In this document: piece by piece, positions 17,291-27,000 of the stretch
Layout of the letters: each line of letters starts with the position of its first letter
Numbering within the stretch: the stretch's first letter is position 1
Source of the DNA: CALOAD01 sp942491415
Lineage (GTDB): Bacteria; Cyanobacteriota; Vampirovibrionia; Gastranaerophilales; CALOAD01
NCBI GenBank assembly: GCA_942491415.1
Contig: CALOAD010000014.1
Coordinates: 496,001 to 560,000 of the forward strand
DNA: 64,000 bases
Direction of reading: 5' to 3'
Notes under the pieces: generated by a model
Database searches by the model: none
What the model was told of the DNA's origin: nothing
The model's input: only the letters and a program-made list of their open reading frames with translations
Translations under genes and position numbers: made by a program

Positions 17291-18103
17291 ATGACTAACG
17301 AAAATTTTTTATTCGCATTTTCTCTTACCTTTCTAGCAGGTTTTTCAACCTTTATAGGTAGTTTACTATCTTTTACCATAAAAAAAGAAAATTTTGCCGC
17401 ACTGGCATTAGGGTTAGGTTTTTCCGCCGGAGTTATGATCTACGTATCATTCATGGAAATACTTCCTCAATCACAATTAGCTTTTTTAAAAATATTGAAT
17501 GAAAAAAGCGCTTCAATAGCTGTAATTGCAAGCTTTTTTACAGGAATACTCTTAACCGCTATCATAGACAGGTTTATACCCGACCACATTGAACCATCGA
17601 TAATAAAATGCAAAGATTGCGAAGAGCCTGATAAAAACCTGGAAAGAAGATACAGGCTGAAAAGAGTCGGTATTTTTACAGCAATAGCTTTAGGGATTCA
17701 CAACTTTCCTGAAGGACTTGCTACTTTTATTGCGGGATTAACGGATAAAACTCTCGGTGTCTCAATAGCAATAGCTATTGCTATACATAATATTCCCGAA
17801 GGAATTTCTGTTGCGCTACCTATATATCATGCGACAGGCAGTAGATTTAAAGCCGTATGGTATTCTTTTCTATCCGGCATGGCTGAACCGCTGGGAGCAC
17901 TTATCGGATTTTTCTTGTTAAGTTTCTTATTCAATTCATTCACTTTTGGTATCTTATTTGCACTTGTAGCTGGTATAATGATCTATATTTCCTTTGATGA
18001 ACTTTTACCTACAGCGCGAGAATATGAAGAAGGTCATCTGGAAATATCAGGAGTAATAGCAGGTATGTTCGTAATGGCTGTAAGTTTACTTTTATTTAAA
18101 TAG
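17291..18103 (+). CDS. zupT: ZIP family metal transporter (ZupT-like)
   Basis: The 270-residue membrane protein has about eight hydrophobic segments and the two metal-binding helix motifs of ZIP transporters, HNFPEG and HNIPEG, near residues 137 and 164. A short variable loop with KCKDCEEPD (about residues 107-115) could bind metal. The family imports Zn2+ and other divalent metals across the inner membrane; ZupT-type members have broad selectivity. It lies 63 bases after rimO on the same strand, with no hairpin between. Confidence 0.9.
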   Translation: MTNENFLFAFSLTFLAGFSTFIGSLLSFTIKKENFAALALGLGFSAGVMIYVSFMEILPQSQLAFLKILNEKSASIAVIASFFTGILLTAIIDRFIPDHIEPSIIKCKDCEEPDKNLERRYRLKRVGIFTAIALGIHNFPEGLATFIAGLTDKTLGVSIAIAIAIHNIPEGISVALPIYHATGSRFKAVWYSFLSGMAEPLGALIGFFLLSFLFNSFTFGILFALVAGIMIYISFDELLPTAREYEEGHLEISGVIAGMFVMAVSLLLFK

Positions 18104-18126
18104 TTTAAGATCTAGGATCTATTTAC

Positions 18127-18702
18127 GTGTTTTGGACAAAAATTATTAAATTTTGCATATGTATTTTTATGCTGCTGGGAACATTGAACCTTCAATGTCT
18201 GGCAGTTCCTATAGAAGGACCCGTAAGAGGTCAGATTACTTCTAAATTTGGCTATAGAAAAGATCCTTTTTCAGGAAGAAAATCTTTTCATAACGGTCTT
18301 GATATTGCAGCTCCGATAGGAACTCCTATCTATGCAATGCAAGATGGTTTTGTGGTTTTTAACGGATGGAAAAGCGGCTACGGTAGAACCATAATAATTG
18401 ATCATTTTTATTCAGATCTTCCTGAATTACCAAGAGTACAAACAAAATACGCTCATAATTCAAAAAATATTGTCCAAAAAGGACAATACGTAAAAAGAGG
18501 TCAAGTTATAGGTTATGTTGGCAATACAGGTAGATCAACAGGACCTCATGTTCATTTTGAAGTTATCTACAAAAAAAATTCTGTTAACCCTGTTGAATAC
18601 TTATCCAAACTACCTTCGTATTTACAATACGCTCGCTTAACAAGAGAATCAAGAAGTTACAAGATAAAAAATCGCTATAAAAAAAATATAGGCGGATATT
18701 AA
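18127..18702 (+). CDS. Secreted M23 family metallopeptidase
   Basis: The 191-residue protein starts at GTG (18127), preceded by AGGA at about 9 bases. A signal peptide covers roughly residues 1-27. The M23/LytM domain shows SKFGYRKDPFSGRKSFHNGLDIA (first zinc-ligand motif HxxxD) written here only in part as HNGLDIA, and the second motif HVHFE near residue 141. Such enzymes cut peptidoglycan cross-links, or act as LytM-type activators of amidases. Both zinc motifs are intact, so activity is plausible. No LysM or coiled-coil domain is present. Its stop codon directly abuts the stop of the convergent debranching gene. Confidence 0.88.
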   Translation: MFWTKIIKFCICIFMLLGTLNLQCLAVPIEGPVRGQITSKFGYRKDPFSGRKSFHNGLDIAAPIGTPIYAMQDGFVVFNGWKSGYGRTIIIDHFYSDLPELPRVQTKYAHNSKNIVQKGQYVKRGQVIGYVGNTGRSTGPHVHFEVIYKKNSVNPVEYLSKLPSYLQYARLTRESRSYKIKNRYKKNIGGY

Positions 18703-20850
18703 CTACCTTCGAATAATTATATCGATATCACCACGTTTTTCCAGGATATCAATAACAAGCCCTTTAGAAGTTTTTCTAAACTCGAGGTCTATAAAGGCTT
18801 TGCCTATTTGAACATTATCAATTCTTAAATGTTCTAACCATTGAGGCAAAGTAGGATTGTCAATATAAAATATTTTACCGGGTGCATTTGGAGTAATATT
18901 CAGCATTGATTGAATCAATAAAAATACACTTGCAGCTGCCCAAGCTTGAGGACTACAAGCTACAGGGTACATTACAGGAGGATCTTGTCTTTTATAAGCC
19001 CTGGAAAATCCGCAAAAGAGCTCCGGAAGCCTTTTATATTTCATTAACCTTGCCGCTTCAAATAATGCTGAAGTTACTATTAAAGTTAAATCTACCCTAT
19101 CTATTTTTGATAATCCTAATGCAATTAAACTATTGTCATGAGGCCAAATTGAACCATTATGATAACTCATGGGGTTATATGAATAACATTCCTTGCTAAG
19201 AGTTCTTATCCCCCAACCACTAAACATATCGCTTTCAAAAAATCGCTCTGCAACTATGTTGGCATAATACCGATCAATCAACCCTGTTTCTATACAATGC
19301 CCAGGATTTGAGGCTATAACCTTCATTTGACGTTTTTCATTATCCAATCCCAATGCATAAAATTGCTTATCTTCCATCCAGTAATCTTCATGAAACGCTT
19401 TTTTAAACTCTGCAACAGAAGGTATTAACCTGGACTGAAGTTCCAAATCTCCCATTATACCAGCCAATTCCGCCATTCTATTTTTAGCTGCGTAGGTATA
19501 ACCCTGTACTTCTACAGGTGATAGAGGAGCTTTTGCGAAACTACCGTCTTCATGAAGATTAGAATTATAAGAATCCTTCCAACATTGATTGTCCAATCCT
19601 TCAGCACTTCTTTTTTGATATGAAGCATAACCTGTAATTTTTAAATTTTCATCAATCCAACTAAGACAGGCCAATGCATTAGGCCATAAATTCTGCAATA
19701 ATTCTATATCATTTGTCCATTTAAAATAATCGTAAAATAAAATCAACCATAAAGCTGTTGAGTCTACAGACCCATAATAAGGACTATGTGGGATTATATT
19801 ACTTCTTGCAAGTTCCCCGAATCTAAGTTCATGAGGTATTTTTCCGGGTTCTTCATCCTTCCAAGGATTATCTTCTTTTCCTTGAAACTTAGCTAAAGTT
19901 ATTAAAACATTTTTGGCAATTTCAGGATTAAGCATTAACGTCTGCCTTGCCGTTATCAGACTATCCCTTCCAAATAAAGTAGTGAACCACGGAATTCCCG
20001 CAGCTACATACTCACCATAATGAGCTTTTGTAGTGAGCATATTGATATCTTTATACCCCCGTTGTAAAAGCTCATTAAAATCTTCATTATTTGAAAAATA
20101 CAAAGCTGTTTTTTTTTGAATTTCTTGTTCATTTTTTATTGAAAAATCAAACGCTTCATTAAAATCATATGCCGAAATTTTTTCAGGCAAAGAAGCCGTG
20201 GACTTGAGTTTTATCTGATATTTTATAATTTTTTGCTCACAAGGCTCTAATTCAAAATCAAAAACAACCTTCTCTCCTTTTATTGAATCAGGTTGATTAT
20301 CAATAAAGGAAATTTCGGTTGCCATTGTTGCACCACTGGTATCATAATATGTATACTTTAAAGTATCTTCCTCACATGCCGGCGGCGTTTTTGCCCCTTT
20401 TATAACAGAAGAAAGTTTTCTAACTTCAAAAATATCAAGGAAATCAGCTTCAAAAAACAGCTCCAGTTTTAGCCCGACCTTTGAAAGATTATAGTTTGCT
20501 ATAGTAATAGTCTCAAATAAAGCGCCATATATTATACTTTCTCGCTTTATCTGAATAGTTTCCTGATCTAATTGTTTTTTGTTATCAAGATTATCTTTTA
20601 TAGCTGTATTAGTGCCTATTATTATCGAAGAATGTCCTGTTTCTGTAGAAGACGAAAGTATTACAGGGTCAGAATCATTAAGTTTAAGCTCTAAACGACT
20701 TAAAAATCTTGTATCATCAGTATACAAACCATATCCCGACGTGTTATTGCTAAGAATATTACCGTTTGAATCTGTAACCAAAAAAATATTATTATTTTTT
20801 ATCGTCCGTCTTATTGGGCTGAAATTTTCACCCATTACAACTACTGACAT
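18703..20850 (-). CDS. Amylo-alpha-1,6-glucosidase / glycogen debranching-type enzyme
   Basis: The 715-residue protein has the two-domain layout of bacterial amylo-alpha-1,6-glucosidases. Residues 1-230 form a beta-rich N-terminal domain (GYGLYTDDTRFLSRLE near residue 40). A catalytic (alpha/alpha)6 barrel follows, marked by GIPWFTTLFGRDSLITARQ near residue 287, DSTALWLILFYDYF near 364 and SYHNGSIWPHDNSLIALG near 565. It should trim alpha-1,6 branches or related alpha-glucans in the cytoplasm; there is no signal peptide. A glycosyltransferase gene lies upstream on the same strand, separated by a terminator. Its stop codon abuts that of the M23 gene with no spacer. Confidence 0.87.
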   Translation of the reverse strand: MSVVVMGENFSPIRRTIKNNNIFLVTDSNGNILSNNTSGYGLYTDDTRFLSRLELKLNDSDPVILSSSTETGHSSIIIGTNTAIKDNLDNKKQLDQETIQIKRESIIYGALFETITIANYNLSKVGLKLELFFEADFLDIFEVRKLSSVIKGAKTPPACEEDTLKYTYYDTSGATMATEISFIDNQPDSIKGEKVVFDFELEPCEQKIIKYQIKLKSTASLPEKISAYDFNEAFDFSIKNEQEIQKKTALYFSNNEDFNELLQRGYKDINMLTTKAHYGEYVAAGIPWFTTLFGRDSLITARQTLMLNPEIAKNVLITLAKFQGKEDNPWKDEEPGKIPHELRFGELARSNIIPHSPYYGSVDSTALWLILFYDYFKWTNDIELLQNLWPNALACLSWIDENLKITGYASYQKRSAEGLDNQCWKDSYNSNLHEDGSFAKAPLSPVEVQGYTYAAKNRMAELAGIMGDLELQSRLIPSVAEFKKAFHEDYWMEDKQFYALGLDNEKRQMKVIASNPGHCIETGLIDRYYANIVAERFFESDMFSGWGIRTLSKECYSYNPMSYHNGSIWPHDNSLIALGLSKIDRVDLTLIVTSALFEAARLMKYKRLPELFCGFSRAYKRQDPPVMYPVACSPQAWAAASVFLLIQSMLNITPNAPGKIFYIDNPTLPQWLEHLRIDNVQIGKAFIDLEFRKTSKGLVIDILEKRGDIDIIIRR

Positions 20851-20886
20851 TAATTATCTCCAATAATATGAGAAATAAACTTTATA

Positions 20887-20925
20887 AAACCGACTTACAG
20901 CCTGATTGCCTGCAAGCCGGTTTTT
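20887..20925 (-). terminator. Intrinsic terminator between GT4 and debranching genes
   Basis: AAACCG (20887-20892) pairs with CGGTTT (20918-20923), continued by CTT/AAG and CAG/CTG separated by single mismatches, over a TGATT loop. On the minus strand it ends in TTTT. It lies 16 bases after the glycosyltransferase stop. Confidence 0.7.
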
Positions 20926-20940
20926 AATTTACTGTTATTT

Positions 20941-22035
20941 TTAAAGATTTTTTCCTATATTCATAGGTGAAACGACTATAGTGCTTTTATTAAAAGGCAT
21001 TTTACTGCTTGTTATGAGGCTCTCATAAGTGCGAACATAACTATCAGACATTCTTCGTGACGAAAAATTATCCTCAACATGCCTGCGACAATCATGTCTA
21101 CTAATATTTTCAATTTCCCCAACTCTTTTTAAAAGATCCTCTTGATTATCTTCAACAAAACCGGTAACTCCATGGTTTATAACCTCAGGAATTGAACCAT
21201 CTCTCAATGCTAAAACAGGAGTACCGCAAAGCATTGATTCTGCCATTACAAGCCCAAATGGTTCCGGCCAAGTAACCGTATGAAGTGTGGCGTGAGCATT
21301 CCTTAAAAGCTCACATTTTTCCGAATGACCAACTTCTCCTATGTATATGATTTTTTTACCGTCAATCAAGTGTTTTACTTCATTTTCATAATATTCAATA
21401 TCCGCATCGCCTATTTTACCTGCAATAACAAGATTATAATCAGTTTGTTTTGCTATTTCTATTGCAATATGAGTACCTTTTTCAATAGAAATTCTTCCCA
21501 AAAAGGCAAGGTATGGCTTATCTGATACAGGCTTTTCACTAAAAGGATATCGCTCAATATCTATTCCGTTATACACATTTGACACATAATTAAGCTCAGG
21601 AGCTCCTTTTCTTTGATAATTACTTATCGATATAAAAGGCATTTGTCTGTATTTTTTATATATTGAAGTTTCTTCCTGATTTACAAATGCTCCATGCAAT
21701 GTAGTAACAACAGGTGTGTCAATTAATTGCGCAAACGGCAAAAATGAAAACCCTAAATGATTATGAATTATGTCAAATTCATCAGCTTTTTTTAACAGAT
21801 TAGAAATTGATTCATTTTCATAAAAACAAGGCATTTGAACTCCCATTTCACGAAGAGAGCTATCGACACAAGAATTTAATTTTGCTGAAGTTTTTGAATC
21901 TCCACAAGCGAACAATGTAACATCATGACCTTGCTGAGTAAGTTGTTCACACAGCGAATACACCACTAATTCAGTGCCACCATATGTCCTAGGTGGAACA
22001 GACTCCCAAAGTGGTGCAAATTGAGCAATTTTCAT
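20941..22035 (-). CDS. Glycosyltransferase family 4 protein
   Basis: This 364-residue GT-B fold protein starts MKIAQFAPLWESVPPRTYGG. The N-terminal acceptor domain includes GGTELVVYSLCEQL and the donor domain shows FLGRISIEKGTHIAIEIA (near residue 183), then EPFGLVMAESMLCGTPVLAL (near residue 259), the EX7E nucleotide-sugar motif of GT4 enzymes. It lacks membrane segments. The acceptor is unknown; location next to a debranching enzyme suggests an alpha-glucan or disaccharide role. The ATG at 22035 is chosen because GGAGG lies ten bases upstream; a TTG six bases earlier is the alternative. Confidence 0.85.
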   Translation of the reverse strand: MKIAQFAPLWESVPPRTYGGTELVVYSLCEQLTQQGHDVTLFACGDSKTSAKLNSCVDSSLREMGVQMPCFYENESISNLLKKADEFDIIHNHLGFSFLPFAQLIDTPVVTTLHGAFVNQEETSIYKKYRQMPFISISNYQRKGAPELNYVSNVYNGIDIERYPFSEKPVSDKPYLAFLGRISIEKGTHIAIEIAKQTDYNLVIAGKIGDADIEYYENEVKHLIDGKKIIYIGEVGHSEKCELLRNAHATLHTVTWPEPFGLVMAESMLCGTPVLALRDGSIPEVINHGVTGFVEDNQEDLLKRVGEIENISRHDCRRHVEDNFSSRRMSDSYVRTYESLITSSKMPFNKSTIVVSPMNIGKNL

Positions 22036-22289
22036 TAACAATCAACCTCCGTTTATAACAAAAAAAGGGTTTTAAAAATTTATTATCTTCTATTTAAACT
22101 TTAATTAGACAAATACAATTTTAACCCTCTTAAAACACCTCCACTAAAGGATTACAAGTGCTTTAATTATTTTAAGAGTATCACTTTGATTTATTGCAAT
22201 CAATTAGCCACTTTACGTTTAACTATTAAATAACTGTCTTAGCCTATCAAAAATAATTAAACGTCATTTAGACCAACTTAAATTAAAAA

Positions 22290-22865
22290 TTAATTAACAT
22301 TTTTATATGCAAATAAAATCCCACCGCCAAAAGGGAAGTGTAAAACTTGATAATCAGGATGATTTTCAATTACATTAAGAAAATTTTGCAAGCTATCTCT
22401 GTGCGAGGCTACATTATCAGCAGCTATTAAACCACCTGCTTTTATTTTAGGATGAATTAAATTAAAATATTCAAGATATTCTCGCTTGCAAGCATCAATA
22501 AAAGCAAGATCAATAAAAGCAGAGTCTAAATTACAATTATAATCTTCAGATTTAACATCAGCAATAACAGCCCTTGCCTGTCCTTGTCTTATCTCTACAA
22601 ACTGAGATAAAGAACAATCATCAAGATTTTTTTGAGCCAACTCAATTCTTTCAGGATAATATTCTATCGTTATTAACTTCCCGTCTGTAGATTTTAAGGC
22701 ATCAGCTATCCATAAAGCCGAATATCCGTTTGAAGTACCAACTTCAAGGATATTTTTATAGCCTGAAGATTTTATAAATATATTAAGTAAATTCCCCGTT
22801 TCACTGGGGATATTCCAAAAATCTTCTGCTGTTTTTTCAAGTTCTGCCATTCGTTCTTTTAGCAT
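22290..22865 (-). CDS. O-methyltransferase family 3 (SAM-dependent)
   Basis: The product has about 191 residues with a Rossmann methyltransferase core: ILEVGTSNGYSALWIA (SAM-binding motif I), KLITIEYYPERIELA (motif II acid), DLAFIDACKREYLEYF and a closing GGGILFAYK. The order matches the catechol/caffeoyl-CoA O-methyltransferase-like family, whose bacterial members often act on unknown small molecules or tRNA (TrmR). The ATG at 22865 comes one base after the stop of the propeller gene, so translation is probably coupled. It is the last gene of the grpE-dnaJ unit. Confidence 0.85.
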   Translation of the reverse strand: MLKERMAELEKTAEDFWNIPSETGNLLNIFIKSSGYKNILEVGTSNGYSALWIADALKSTDGKLITIEYYPERIELAQKNLDDCSLSQFVEIRQGQARAVIADVKSEDYNCNLDSAFIDLAFIDACKREYLEYFNLIHPKIKAGGLIAADNVASHRDSLQNFLNVIENHPDYQVLHFPFGGGILFAYKNVN

Positions 22866-22866
22866 A

Positions 22867-24354
22867 TTAAAAGCCTTGTTTTTCAAACACCACAATATTA
22901 TTCACTTTTTGACTCACCGGCACTTTACAAAGTAATTCATCATTTTTTAAATCAATAACAACCATTTCATTGGAATTACTGGTTAAAACAAGCGCAAACT
23001 CACCTGAGTCCAACATCTTAAACTTACGAGGAAAAGCTTTCGTTTCCAATTGAACGCTTTTTACAAGTTCCAAATTTTCTTTTTTTAATATATCAATTTT
23101 ATCCTCTCCTGCGGATAAAACATAGACTTTGTCTTTAAAAACTTTTATGTCAATTGGCTTATTCCCTACCGTAACAGTTTTTTGAGATTCAACACCACCC
23201 AACTGAAAAGCGGTCAAAGTATTATCAGTCCTACTCAGTACATATAATTTGTCAAAATATTTATAAGCACTTGATATATTTTTATCAGAAGCTAAATAAG
23301 TTTCTTTATAATCATCATCTAGTTTTAGCGAAATACTATATACTGAATTTGAAATGGAATCTACATATACAAGGCTTTTTCTATCAAAGGAAAGATTCAT
23401 AAACTTTGGTTGTCCACTAATATTCACTTCTCGAACTTTTCTCATATCAACAAGGTCGATTATAGAAATTGTAGAAGACAATCTATTTGCAATAAAAGCT
23501 TTACGCAAATAATCAACAATCACAATAGATATAGGCATTTTGCCTACCTGAATTTCTTTTGAAATTTCATTATTAAAAGTATTTACAACATAAAGTTTAT
23601 CAGTTGAAAAACCCGTTGCCAGCAGATAATTTCTATCAGATGTTATTTTAAGATCCGAAACAACAGAGCCAACATTGACAGCTTGAATAGGTCTTCCCAC
23701 TTCTGAAGGAACCACATGAATTTTGCCGGAATCAAAATTTGAAATATACAAATTCCTATTGTTTAAATCTTTAAACTTGTTTATATTTCGCCCTTTAATA
23801 AAGCTTACATTCTTAAAAGGTTGATTATTCCTTGTATTTTTTGTTTTCTTATAAACTAATTTTCTATTCTTGTTATTTGTTTGAATATTTTGAACAGGAA
23901 TAGCTAAATCTCCAAGTATTATTCTCAAATCCGAAGGAATAACAAGATTTTCAGGCACCAATAAATCCTGAGGCAATAAACCCAATTTTACAACAAGAGG
24001 TGTTTTATTGCTCGAAATAACAGTAGGTCTAGAACCTGAAATTCGAATAACTTTCATAAGTGCGTAATTATTATTAAAAACCAGCAAATCAGGCTTTGCT
24101 TTCAGTGTTTTATTCTCAGGCAAAGTGAATGTTACTTTAAGCTCATCCACTTCTTTTGCTTCAGCCGGAATAACGGGCAAATATTGGGTTCCGTCAGCCA
24201 GTTCTATAAGACCGTCAAATCTTATGCTAATTTCTGAAAAAGATTCCTTTATAATATTCGTCAAATCTTGAGGCAAAACAGTTGCCAAAGCGACTGAATT
24301 AATACTAAAAAATATTATAGCCAATGCTAAAAAATTTTTAATTCTCTTTTTCAT
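22867..24354 (-). CDS. Secreted YVTN/YncE-like beta-propeller protein
   Basis: The 495-residue protein has a signal peptide (about residues 1-24). Residues 25-150 form a beta-rich N-terminal domain of unknown type. From about residue 190, short repeats of the form NLYISNFDSGKIHVV, KLYVVNTFNNEISKEI, KAFIANRLSSTISIIDL and KVYVLSAGEDKIDIL mark a seven-bladed YVTN-type propeller. Such propellers are cell-surface or periplasmic binding modules. It sits between dnaJ and the methyltransferase, on the same strand with 39 bases to dnaJ. The start at 24354 is preferred over an upstream GTG at 24363 from the fit of the signal peptide. Confidence 0.8.
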   Translation of the reverse strand: MKKRIKNFLALAIIFFSINSVALATVLPQDLTNIIKESFSEISIRFDGLIELADGTQYLPVIPAEAKEVDELKVTFTLPENKTLKAKPDLLVFNNNYALMKVIRISGSRPTVISSNKTPLVVKLGLLPQDLLVPENLVIPSDLRIILGDLAIPVQNIQTNNKNRKLVYKKTKNTRNNQPFKNVSFIKGRNINKFKDLNNRNLYISNFDSGKIHVVPSEVGRPIQAVNVGSVVSDLKITSDRNYLLATGFSTDKLYVVNTFNNEISKEIQVGKMPISIVIVDYLRKAFIANRLSSTISIIDLVDMRKVREVNISGQPKFMNLSFDRKSLVYVDSISNSVYSISLKLDDDYKETYLASDKNISSAYKYFDKLYVLSRTDNTLTAFQLGGVESQKTVTVGNKPIDIKVFKDKVYVLSAGEDKIDILKKENLELVKSVQLETKAFPRKFKMLDSGEFALVLTSNSNEMVVIDLKNDELLCKVPVSQKVNNIVVFEKQGF

Positions 24355-24393
24355 ATTCCACACTTCTTTTTTTGCTTATTTACTAATTACCAT

Positions 24394-25533
24394 TTACTTT
24401 GTTGCTCCTGAAAAAACATCTTTTACTTTGTCAAGCAATGAGTCTTTATTGCTTTTTTCTTTTTCAATTTCAAGAAGTTTTTTGTATAATTTTCTTTCTT
24501 CTTCAGAAAGATGCTTAGGTGTTTCTACAATCACCTTTACATATTGATTCCCTTTTCGTGAAGAAGCGCCAAGATACGGAATTCCAGCTTCTTTTATCGT
24601 AATGACAGTTTCAGATTGAGTTCCGGCTGTTATTTTTATTTTTTGATCTCCGTTAATGGTCGGAACAACAAGTTCTTCACCAAGTGCAGCCTGAGCAAAA
24701 CTGATTTTTTTATCTATATGAATATTTACACCATCACGTTTAAAGATCTCATGTGGTTTTACAAATAAAACTACATACAAATCTCCATATGGACCACCGT
24801 TTTTACCGGCATCTCCTTCTTGATTGACTCTTAATTTTGTTCCATTATCTATCCCGGCTGGAATTTTAATATTTATAACTTTAGAGACATTTTTTCTTCC
24901 TTTGCCGTGACAACCTTTGCAAGGATTTGTTATTTTTTGTCCGCTACCATTACACTCTGGACAAGTTGACACCTGAGAAAAATGCCCCAACATAGTTTGA
25001 GTTACTCTTTGCACCTGTCCCGCACCATTACAAGTAGGACAAGTGACGGGTTTAGACCCGGGTTCTATCCCCGAACCCGAACATTTTTCACAAACTTTTA
25101 AATGGTCAATTTCAATATCTTTTTCTACCCCAAAAACAGCTTCTTCAAATTCAACTTCAAGATCTAAACGAAGATCACTACCTCTTTGTGGAGCATTAGG
25201 ATTAGACCTGAATCCACCGCCCATTCCTCCGCCAAAAAAGCTTGATAAAATTTCACTTAAATCACCAAAACCAAAGTCAAAAGGACCATGCGGATCAAAT
25301 CCAGCATTTTTAAGACCATCTTCACCATATCTATCATACATTGAACGCTTTTCAGAATCTGCCAACGTTTCATAGGCTTTTCCCAATTCTTTAAATTTTT
25401 CTTCCGCATCAGGTTCTTTACTAACATCAGGGTGTAATTGACGGGCTTTTTTTCTGAAAGCTCTTTTTATATCCGCCTCTGATGCGTTTTTATCAACACC
25501 TAATATTTCATAATAATCCATTGTAGTTGTCAT
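24394..25533 (-). CDS. dnaJ: Chaperone protein DnaJ
   Basis: The 379-residue protein has the full type I DnaJ layout: J domain (residues 5-70) with the HPD motif in LHPDVSKEP, a Gly/Phe-rich region (80-125), four CxxCxGxG zinc-finger repeats (about 146-212) and a C-terminal substrate-binding domain. It stimulates DnaK ATPase and delivers clients. grpE lies 12 bases upstream, but dnaK is not next to them. AGGATAAGG lies before the ATG. Confidence 0.96.
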   Translation of the reverse strand: MTTTMDYYEILGVDKNASEADIKRAFRKKARQLHPDVSKEPDAEEKFKELGKAYETLADSEKRSMYDRYGEDGLKNAGFDPHGPFDFGFGDLSEILSSFFGGGMGGGFRSNPNAPQRGSDLRLDLEVEFEEAVFGVEKDIEIDHLKVCEKCSGSGIEPGSKPVTCPTCNGAGQVQRVTQTMLGHFSQVSTCPECNGSGQKITNPCKGCHGKGRKNVSKVINIKIPAGIDNGTKLRVNQEGDAGKNGGPYGDLYVVLFVKPHEIFKRDGVNIHIDKKISFAQAALGEELVVPTINGDQKIKITAGTQSETVITIKEAGIPYLGASSRKGNQYVKVIVETPKHLSEEERKLYKKLLEIEKEKSNKDSLLDKVKDVFSGATK

Positions 25534-25545
25534 ATCCTTATCCTA

Positions 25546-26112
25546 TTACTCGCAAACTGCCACATTAACCATAGCTGCTCTAAGCACTCTATCACCGATC
25601 ATATAACCGCTTTGAAGCTCGGCTATGATTGATTGATCGGGATGTTCACTTGTTGGAGTTTGCATAACAGCTTCATGTTTATTAGGATTAAATTCCTGTC
25701 CAATTGTTTCAATTTTTTTAAGCCCTGATTTTTCAAGGGCATCAGTCAATTGTTTATTTACTACATTAAAACTTTCTTTTAGTTTTTCGCAATCTTCCAT
25801 TGACTCAAAAGATTCTGCCGCTCTATTAAAAGTATCCAACACGGGTAATATTTTTTTCAAAGTCTCTTCAGCGCCATATTTTAGCAATGCTTCTCTTTCT
25901 TGCGCCTGTCTTTTTCTATAATTTTCAAAATCAGCGGCCAATCGAATATACTGATTATTTATATTTTCAAAATCAGCCTTTATTTTTGATATTTCATCAT
26001 TTTCTAAAAGTTGTTCATCTTCATGCGATTCAGACTGAGAATCTTGTTTATTTTCTTCTGATTGATCAACATTATTATTTTCTTCAAAATTTTCTTTTTC
26101 TTTATCAGTCAT
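25546..26112 (-). CDS. grpE: Nucleotide exchange factor GrpE
   Basis: The 188-residue product starts with a disordered acidic Asn/Gln/Glu-rich tail (to about residue 50), then a long helix with AADFENYRKRQAQEREALLKYG (shown here only as AADFENYRKR) and the C-terminal beta-domain ending GYMIGDRVLRAAMVNVA, all GrpE signatures. It releases ADP from DnaK. The ATG at 26112 has AAGGTG at six bases; a GTG nine bases earlier is less likely. It leads the grpE-dnaJ-propeller-methyltransferase unit. No CIRCE element is visible upstream. Confidence 0.94.
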   Translation of the reverse strand: MTDKEKENFEENNNVDQSEENKQDSQSESHEDEQLLENDEISKIKADFENINNQYIRLAADFENYRKRQAQEREALLKYGAEETLKKILPVLDTFNRAAESFESMEDCEKLKESFNVVNKQLTDALEKSGLKKIETIGQEFNPNKHEAVMQTPTSEHPDQSIIAELQSGYMIGDRVLRAAMVNVAVCE

Positions 26113-26296
26113 ACCCTTCACCTTTTCAATAAACGACTTTAATCTCCTATTAATATTTAAACATAAACAAAAAAGTGGAAGTATAAAAGTTATACAAAAA
26201 GTTCATAAAAAACTTATAAGACTAGTACTTTTGGGAATAAAAACCATTACCAAAATGTTTATATTGGTACAAGTAAATTTTATTTGGAGAATTTTT

Positions 26297-26935
26297 ATGA
26301 GTACTTTTCAAGAAAGACTGCACAGCACGGTTGATATATACCAAGTGAAAGATTTCAGCTTTATGTTTGATTCTTTAAAAGGCTTAAGCAGAGAGTCTTT
26401 AGATCTTCATCAATCTTTATATGGAGGCTATATAAAAAAGTTAAACGAAATAAACGATAGATTACGTTTTGCGGATTATGAAAGCGCCAACCATAATTAT
26501 TCTGAAATCAGAGAGCTTTTAATCGAAAAATCTAATAGCTTTAATGCTGCAATATTACACGAACTGTATTTTTCTAATCTTACCGATCAATCGACAAAAC
26601 CTTCCACTGCTTTTGAAAATATCATTGAAAGAGATTTTGGAAGTTGGGAAAATTATATCAAAGAAACCATATCTGCAGGAATGGCATCCCGTGCAGGATG
26701 GGCTCTTACGGCATATAATTATAGAGATGGTAAAATTCAGACATTCATAATCGACCAACACGATCTGCATGTACCTGTTTTTGTAAGACCATTACTCGTT
26801 ATGGATCTTTGGGAACACGCTTTTGTAGGTGATTATGGTAGTGATAAAAAGTCTTATATCCAAGCCTTTTTAAGCAATGTGAATTGGACTGTAGTATCAC
26901 AAAGATTTGAAGCTGCATTAAAAACTGAAATATAA
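26297..26935 (+). CDS. Fe/Mn superoxide dismutase-like protein
   Basis: The 212-residue protein follows the Fe/Mn superoxide dismutase pattern. Candidate metal ligands are His in LDLHQSLYGGY, His in ILHELYFSNL, and Asp and His in VMDLWEHAF. The RAGWALTAYN and IDQHD segments lie where the family has WxWL and NQD motifs. Sequence is divergent: the usual HH near the first ligand and the FW after the second are changed, so metal choice and activity need testing. The enzyme would remove superoxide in the cytoplasm; there is no signal peptide. GGAGA lies eight bases before the ATG at 26297, favoured over upstream in-frame starts. Confidence 0.8.
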   Translation: MSTFQERLHSTVDIYQVKDFSFMFDSLKGLSRESLDLHQSLYGGYIKKLNEINDRLRFADYESANHNYSEIRELLIEKSNSFNAAILHELYFSNLTDQSTKPSTAFENIIERDFGSWENYIKETISAGMASRAGWALTAYNYRDGKIQTFIIDQHDLHVPVFVRPLLVMDLWEHAFVGDYGSDKKSYIQAFLSNVNWTVVSQRFEAALKTEI

Positions 26936-26953
26936 ATTAAATAACATAACATT

Positions 26954-27000
26954 AAAAAGTAATTAAGGAGGCTATATCTAAGCCTCCTTAATTACTTTTT
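26954..27000 (+). terminator. Strong intrinsic terminator after the superoxide dismutase gene
   Basis: A perfect 20-bp stem: the left arm (26954-26973, ending AAGGAGGCT) pairs with the right arm (26981-27000, starting AGCCTCCTT) around a 7-base loop, ending in TTTTT. Confidence 0.9.
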
